Part shown: positions 44,776-47,151 of the stretch, piece by piece | Layout of the letters: every line of letters starts with the position of its first letter | Numbering within the stretch: the stretch's first letter is position 1 | Assembly (NCBI RefSeq): GCF_017995835.1 | Contig: NZ_JAGOID010000013.1 | Location: 1-47,151 of the forward strand | Reading direction: 5' to 3' | Source: Amaricoccus sp. | GTDB lineage: Bacteria > Pseudomonadota > Alphaproteobacteria > Rhodobacterales > Rhodobacteraceae | Length of the DNA: 47,151 nucleotides | Made by a program: the position numbers and the translations under genes | Notes under the pieces: generated by a model | What the model was told of the DNA's origin: nothing | Databases searched by the model: none | What the model saw: the letters and a program-made list of their open reading frames with translations, nothing else

Positions 44776-45334
44776 CCTCGCCGCCCGCCCGGCGCTCGCC
44801 GCGTGCGACCTGCCGTTCTCGGCCGGCGCAGCGAGCCTCGCCGCGCTGCCGGAGGCGGCGATGCTGGAAATCCTGCCGTTCCGAGGGCGCGCGGCGGCGG
44901 TGGCCGCCGTGCTGGGCGTCGGGCTGCCCGCGCCGGGCCGTGTCGCGAGGCTCGACGGCGCCACGCTCGCCTGGGCGGGGCTCGACCGCTGGCTCGTGCG
45001 CGGGCCGGCGGCGGGCGCGGCGCTGGCGGCGCGGCTCGATGGTCTGGCGGCGGCGCTCGACCAGACGGACGGCTGGATCGGGCTGGCGCTGGGCGGCGGC
45101 GCGGCGCGCGAAGTGCTGGCGCGGCTCGCGCCCGTCGACCTGGCGCCGGAGGCGTTCCCGTCGAACGCCGCGGCGCGGACGGCGCTGCGGCACGTGCCCT
45201 GCCTGATCCTCGCGGCGGGGGACGGGTTCGAGCTGCTGGCGCCGCGATCCTGTGCGACGGCGGTCGTGGCGGACCTCGTCGGGGCGATGCGGTCGGTGGC
45301 GGCGCTGGCGGAGATCGCTGACCCTCGAACATGA
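44768..45334 (+). CDS. soxG: Sarcosine oxidase subunit gamma
   Basis: A 188-residue small subunit of heterotetrameric sarcosine oxidase, related to a GcvT-like fold. It shows LEILPFRGRAAAVAAVLG, AWAGLDRWLVRGP, and the family tail ARTALRHVPCLILAAGDGFELLAPRS. The start is GTG 44768, with GGAAGGAGAG upstream inside soxA. It is the last sox gene; glyA and folate genes that often follow are absent, and transposase debris comes next. Confidence 0.92.
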   Translation: MADLAARPALAACDLPFSAGAASLAALPEAAMLEILPFRGRAAAVAAVLGVGLPAPGRVARLDGATLAWAGLDRWLVRGPAAGAALAARLDGLAAALDQTDGWIGLALGGGAAREVLARLAPVDLAPEAFPSNAAARTALRHVPCLILAAGDGFELLAPRSCATAVVADLVGAMRSVAALAEIADPRT

Positions 45335-45361
45335 CCAACAAGTGACTGATAAACCGTAGTT

Positions 45362-45379
45362 GTGCAACCAATTCCTGTC
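45362..45379 (-). repeat. Right copy of the imperfect inverted repeat flanking the sox cluster
   Basis: On the minus strand this reads GACAGGAATTGGTTGCAC, matching 39963-39980 at 14 of 18 positions in opposite orientation. It starts 28 bp after the soxG stop. ACCAATT is also repeated directly at 45367 and 45388. Confidence 0.4.
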
Positions 45380-45572
45380 CCATGATACCAATTGCGGGAT
45401 CACGGAAGAGCTGGGAAGACCTCGGGCTATCTCGGAAGAGCGGCGTCGGCGGCCGCTCGGGTGCGGCGGCGGGAGGCCCATGCGTGGATGGCGGAGTGGC
45501 GGACGCGACGCTCGGGCGGGAAGTATTCGGCGACCTCGTCTGCGCGGCAGCCGCCGGCTTGACGCCAGGGCG

Positions 45573-46158
45573 ATCCACGTGCTGGCCGCGTTCTCGACCG
45601 ACCTCGGCGCGGTCATCGGGGACCTCGTGGTCGAGCCCGACCAGAACGAGATCACCGCCGCAATGGCGCTCCTGAAGGATTTGCCGCTCGACGGCGCCGT
45701 GATCACTGGCGATGCGATCTTCACGCGAACCGCGAGATCTGCCGCGCCATCCGGGATGGCGACGGCCACTATCTGTTCGTCGTCAAGGACAACCAGCCGC
45801 AGCTGAAAGCCGGCATCGCCGAGGCCTTCGGCGACCATTCCCCCCTCGGACCCGCACCGCGTGGACAACGGGCCGCCCCCTGACCTGCGCTGCGCCGAGA
45901 CCCTCGAAAAAGGCCATGGCCGCATCGAGACCCGCGCCATCGCGGTCAGCGCCGAGGCTCTCGCGCATCTCGGCTGGCCCGGCCTTGCGCAAGTCGCGCG
46001 CCTCACACGCACGCGTCCGCTTCGGGGCCCGCGCCCTTGCCAGCATACGCAACGCCACCCTCGCCCTCGTCCGCAGCCTGCCGCTCCGTGAAGCCCGGGA
46101 AAACTTCCACGAGGATCGTTCGTACGCCATCCAGGTCGTAACCGGACGCATTCTTTGA
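45573..46158 (+). pseudogene. ISAs1-family transposase remnant, frameshifted and deleted
   Basis: Three reading frames in succession give parts of an ISAs1 (H-repeat-type) DDE transposase: IHVLAAFSTDLGAVIGDLV then DQNEITAAMALLKDLPLDG and VITGDAIF; next ICRAIRDGDGHYLFVVKDNQ; next CAETLEKGHGRIETRAIAV to ARLTRTR; last IRNATLALVRSLPLREAREN to VTGRIL-stop. The frame shifts near 45730, 45865 and 46010. The N-terminal part is missing and about 60 residues appear lost before the last segment, so the product is dead. The stretch 45380-45572 before it has no recognisable coding content. Confidence 0.8.
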
Positions 46159-46186
46159 ATGGCCCTGGCCCCCGCCGACGCTCCCG

Positions 46187-46507
46187 TCAGTCGGTTTCTT
46201 TCATGAGCTGCGCCTTCGCGACGTCGAGGTACGAGGCCAGTTTGGCGCGAATGGTCGCCTCGTCGGCAAGCGTCCCGAGATCGGCCTTGAGCTTGCGGAC
46301 CACGTCCTCGTGCCCGTCCTCCTTGAAATCCTCGCGCACGATGTCGAGCGCGTAGCGCACTTCGTCGTCGCCGGTCTTGCCGAGCAGCCGCGCCGCCCAA
46401 TGGCCGAGCAGGCGGTTGCGCCGCGCGTTCGCCCGGAACTGCAACTCCAGGTCGTGGGCGAACTGATTCTCGAAGCCCTTCTCGCGGTCCTTGAAGCTGT
46501 CGCTCAT
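46187..46507 (-). CDS. F1F0 ATPase inhibitor protein, zeta subunit type (DUF1476)
   Basis: A 106-residue soluble protein. MSDSFKDREKGFENQFAHDL is the inhibitory N-terminus known from the zeta subunit of Paracoccus ATP synthase, followed by FRANARRNRLLGHWAARLLG and a helical C-terminal bundle ending AKAQLMKETD. In Paracoccus it blocks ATP hydrolysis by F1. ATG 46507 fits the family start; the frame is open 72 bp further upstream. It stands alone. Confidence 0.9.
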   Translation of the reverse strand: MSDSFKDREKGFENQFAHDLELQFRANARRNRLLGHWAARLLGKTGDDEVRYALDIVREDFKEDGHEDVVRKLKADLGTLADEATIRAKLASYLDVAKAQLMKETD

Positions 46508-46639
46508 CACGCATTCCCCTGTCGCGTTCCGGTACGTCCGGGAGATAAGCGCTGGAACCCGCTTCCGGCAAGGGCGCAAAGCCGCGTCGCGGCGACTTCC
46601 CCGCCGGCCGCCGGCCCGCCGCGCGTCCGTCTCCCGCCT

Positions 46640-47151
46640 TCAGATGTCGAGATCGACCCAGACCGGCACGTGGTCGGACGGCTTGTCGCGCCCGCGGACC
46701 TCGGCGTCGATGCCGCAGGCCACCAGCCGGTCGGCCGCCTGCGGCGTCAGCAGCACGTGGTCGATGCGGATGCCGTTGTTCTTCGGCCAGGCCCCGCCCT
46801 GGTAGTCCCAGAAGGTGTAGACCTTCGGCTCCGGATGGGTGACGCGCACGGCGTCGGTGTAGCCGAGGTTGACGATCCGCCGCCAGGCGTCCCGGGTCGC
46901 CGGAAGAAACAGCGCGTCGCCCTCCCAGGCCCCGGGGTCGTAGCAGTCGATCGGCTCCGGGATGACGTTGAAATCGCCCAGCAGCGCCGCGGTCTCCTCC
47001 GCGGCGAGAAGCTCGGCCGCGCGGGCGCGGAGCCGCGCCATCCAGCCGAGCTTGTAGTCGTACTTCGGCCCGGGCGCGGGATTGCCGTTCGGCAGGTAGA
47101 GGCCGCAGACCCGCAGCGCTGCGACCTCGCCGACCATGGTCGCCTCGATCC
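46640..47151 (-). CDS. xthA: Exodeoxyribonuclease III, 5' end outside window
   Basis: The C-terminal 170 residues of an AP endonuclease/exonuclease III. VCGLYLPNGNPAPGPKYDYK, the metal-binding LGDFNVIPEPIDCYDP, YTFWDYQGGAWPKNNGIRID and the catalytic DKPSDHVPVWVDL are all present in family order. The frame is open through the right edge, so the ATG near 47137 is probably internal. It functions in base-excision repair of abasic sites. Confidence 0.95.
   Translation of the reverse strand, partial: IEATMVGEVAALRVCGLYLPNGNPAPGPKYDYKLGWMARLRARAAELLAAEETAALLGDFNVIPEPIDCYDPGAWEGDALFLPATRDAWRRIVNLGYTDAVRVTHPEPKVYTFWDYQGGAWPKNNGIRIDHVLLTPQAADRLVACGIDAEVRGRDKPSDHVPVWVDLDI

Noticed and set aside
45360-45806. 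148-residue open frame after soxG as a gene of its own
   Set aside because: Only the part from about 45573 resembles a transposase and it breaks at a frameshift; the first third is non-homologous filler.

Overview
This window is a 47 kb, very GC-rich, gene-dense chromosomal segment, most likely from an alphaproteobacterium of the Rhodobacteraceae. The evidence for that is the block aroA - GST-like gene - cmk - rpsA - sppA - ihfB - lapA - trpF - trpB, an F1 ATPase zeta-type inhibitor protein, a sarcosine oxidase soxBDAG cluster, a nasTS/narK/nirB nitrate assimilation set and the extreme GC codon bias. No tRNA, rRNA or CRISPR array was seen.

Layout. (1) 1-4600, minus strand: nitrate assimilation, nasT - nasS - leader - narK - nirB (cut by the left edge). 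The leader before narK holds a hexaloop hairpin, a second hairpin and an intrinsic terminator, the layout expected for antitermination by the ANTAR protein NasT. (2) 4800-15621: an amino-sugar regulon. A GntR/FadR-type repressor is divergent from a nine-gene operon: substrate-binding protein, permease, permease-ATPase fusion, ATPase, nanA, nanE, nanK, nagB and nagA. Together these import sialic acid and convert it to fructose-6-phosphate. A sigma70-like promoter and a 7-bp-periodic repeat lie between the divergent genes. (3) 15772-16638, minus: an arginase/agmatinase-fold enzyme with Cys in place of the first metal-ligand His. (4) 16797-21768, minus: four flagellar genes, flgE-flgK-flgL-flgI. 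(5) 22220-30463, plus: the housekeeping block aroA to trpB. (6) 30882-34224, plus: a peptide/opine-type ABC importer (two permeases and a double ATPase) with no binding protein gene beside it, ending in a good intrinsic terminator. (7) 34292-36555: two small secreted proteins, a glutathionyl-hydroquinone reductase-like enzyme and a small unknown protein. (8) 36646-39963, plus: a D-amino-acid operon of dgcN (DUF1611), a GNAT acetyltransferase, dgcA (enolase-superfamily epimerase) and a D-amino-acid aminotransferase. (9) 40269-45334, plus: soxB-soxD-soxA-soxG, flanked by transposase debris and by an imperfect 18-bp inverted repeat. (10) 46187-47151, minus: the zeta inhibitor protein and the 3' part of xthA.

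The most interesting items are the putative NasT RNA leader, the sialic-acid operon whose architecture looks like the corynebacterial SiaEFGI type, the acetyltransferase inside the dgcN-dgcA operon together with a hairpin that covers the dgcN ribosome binding site, and the sox cluster as a possible past mobile unit. All calls come from reading the sequence; no database search was possible.
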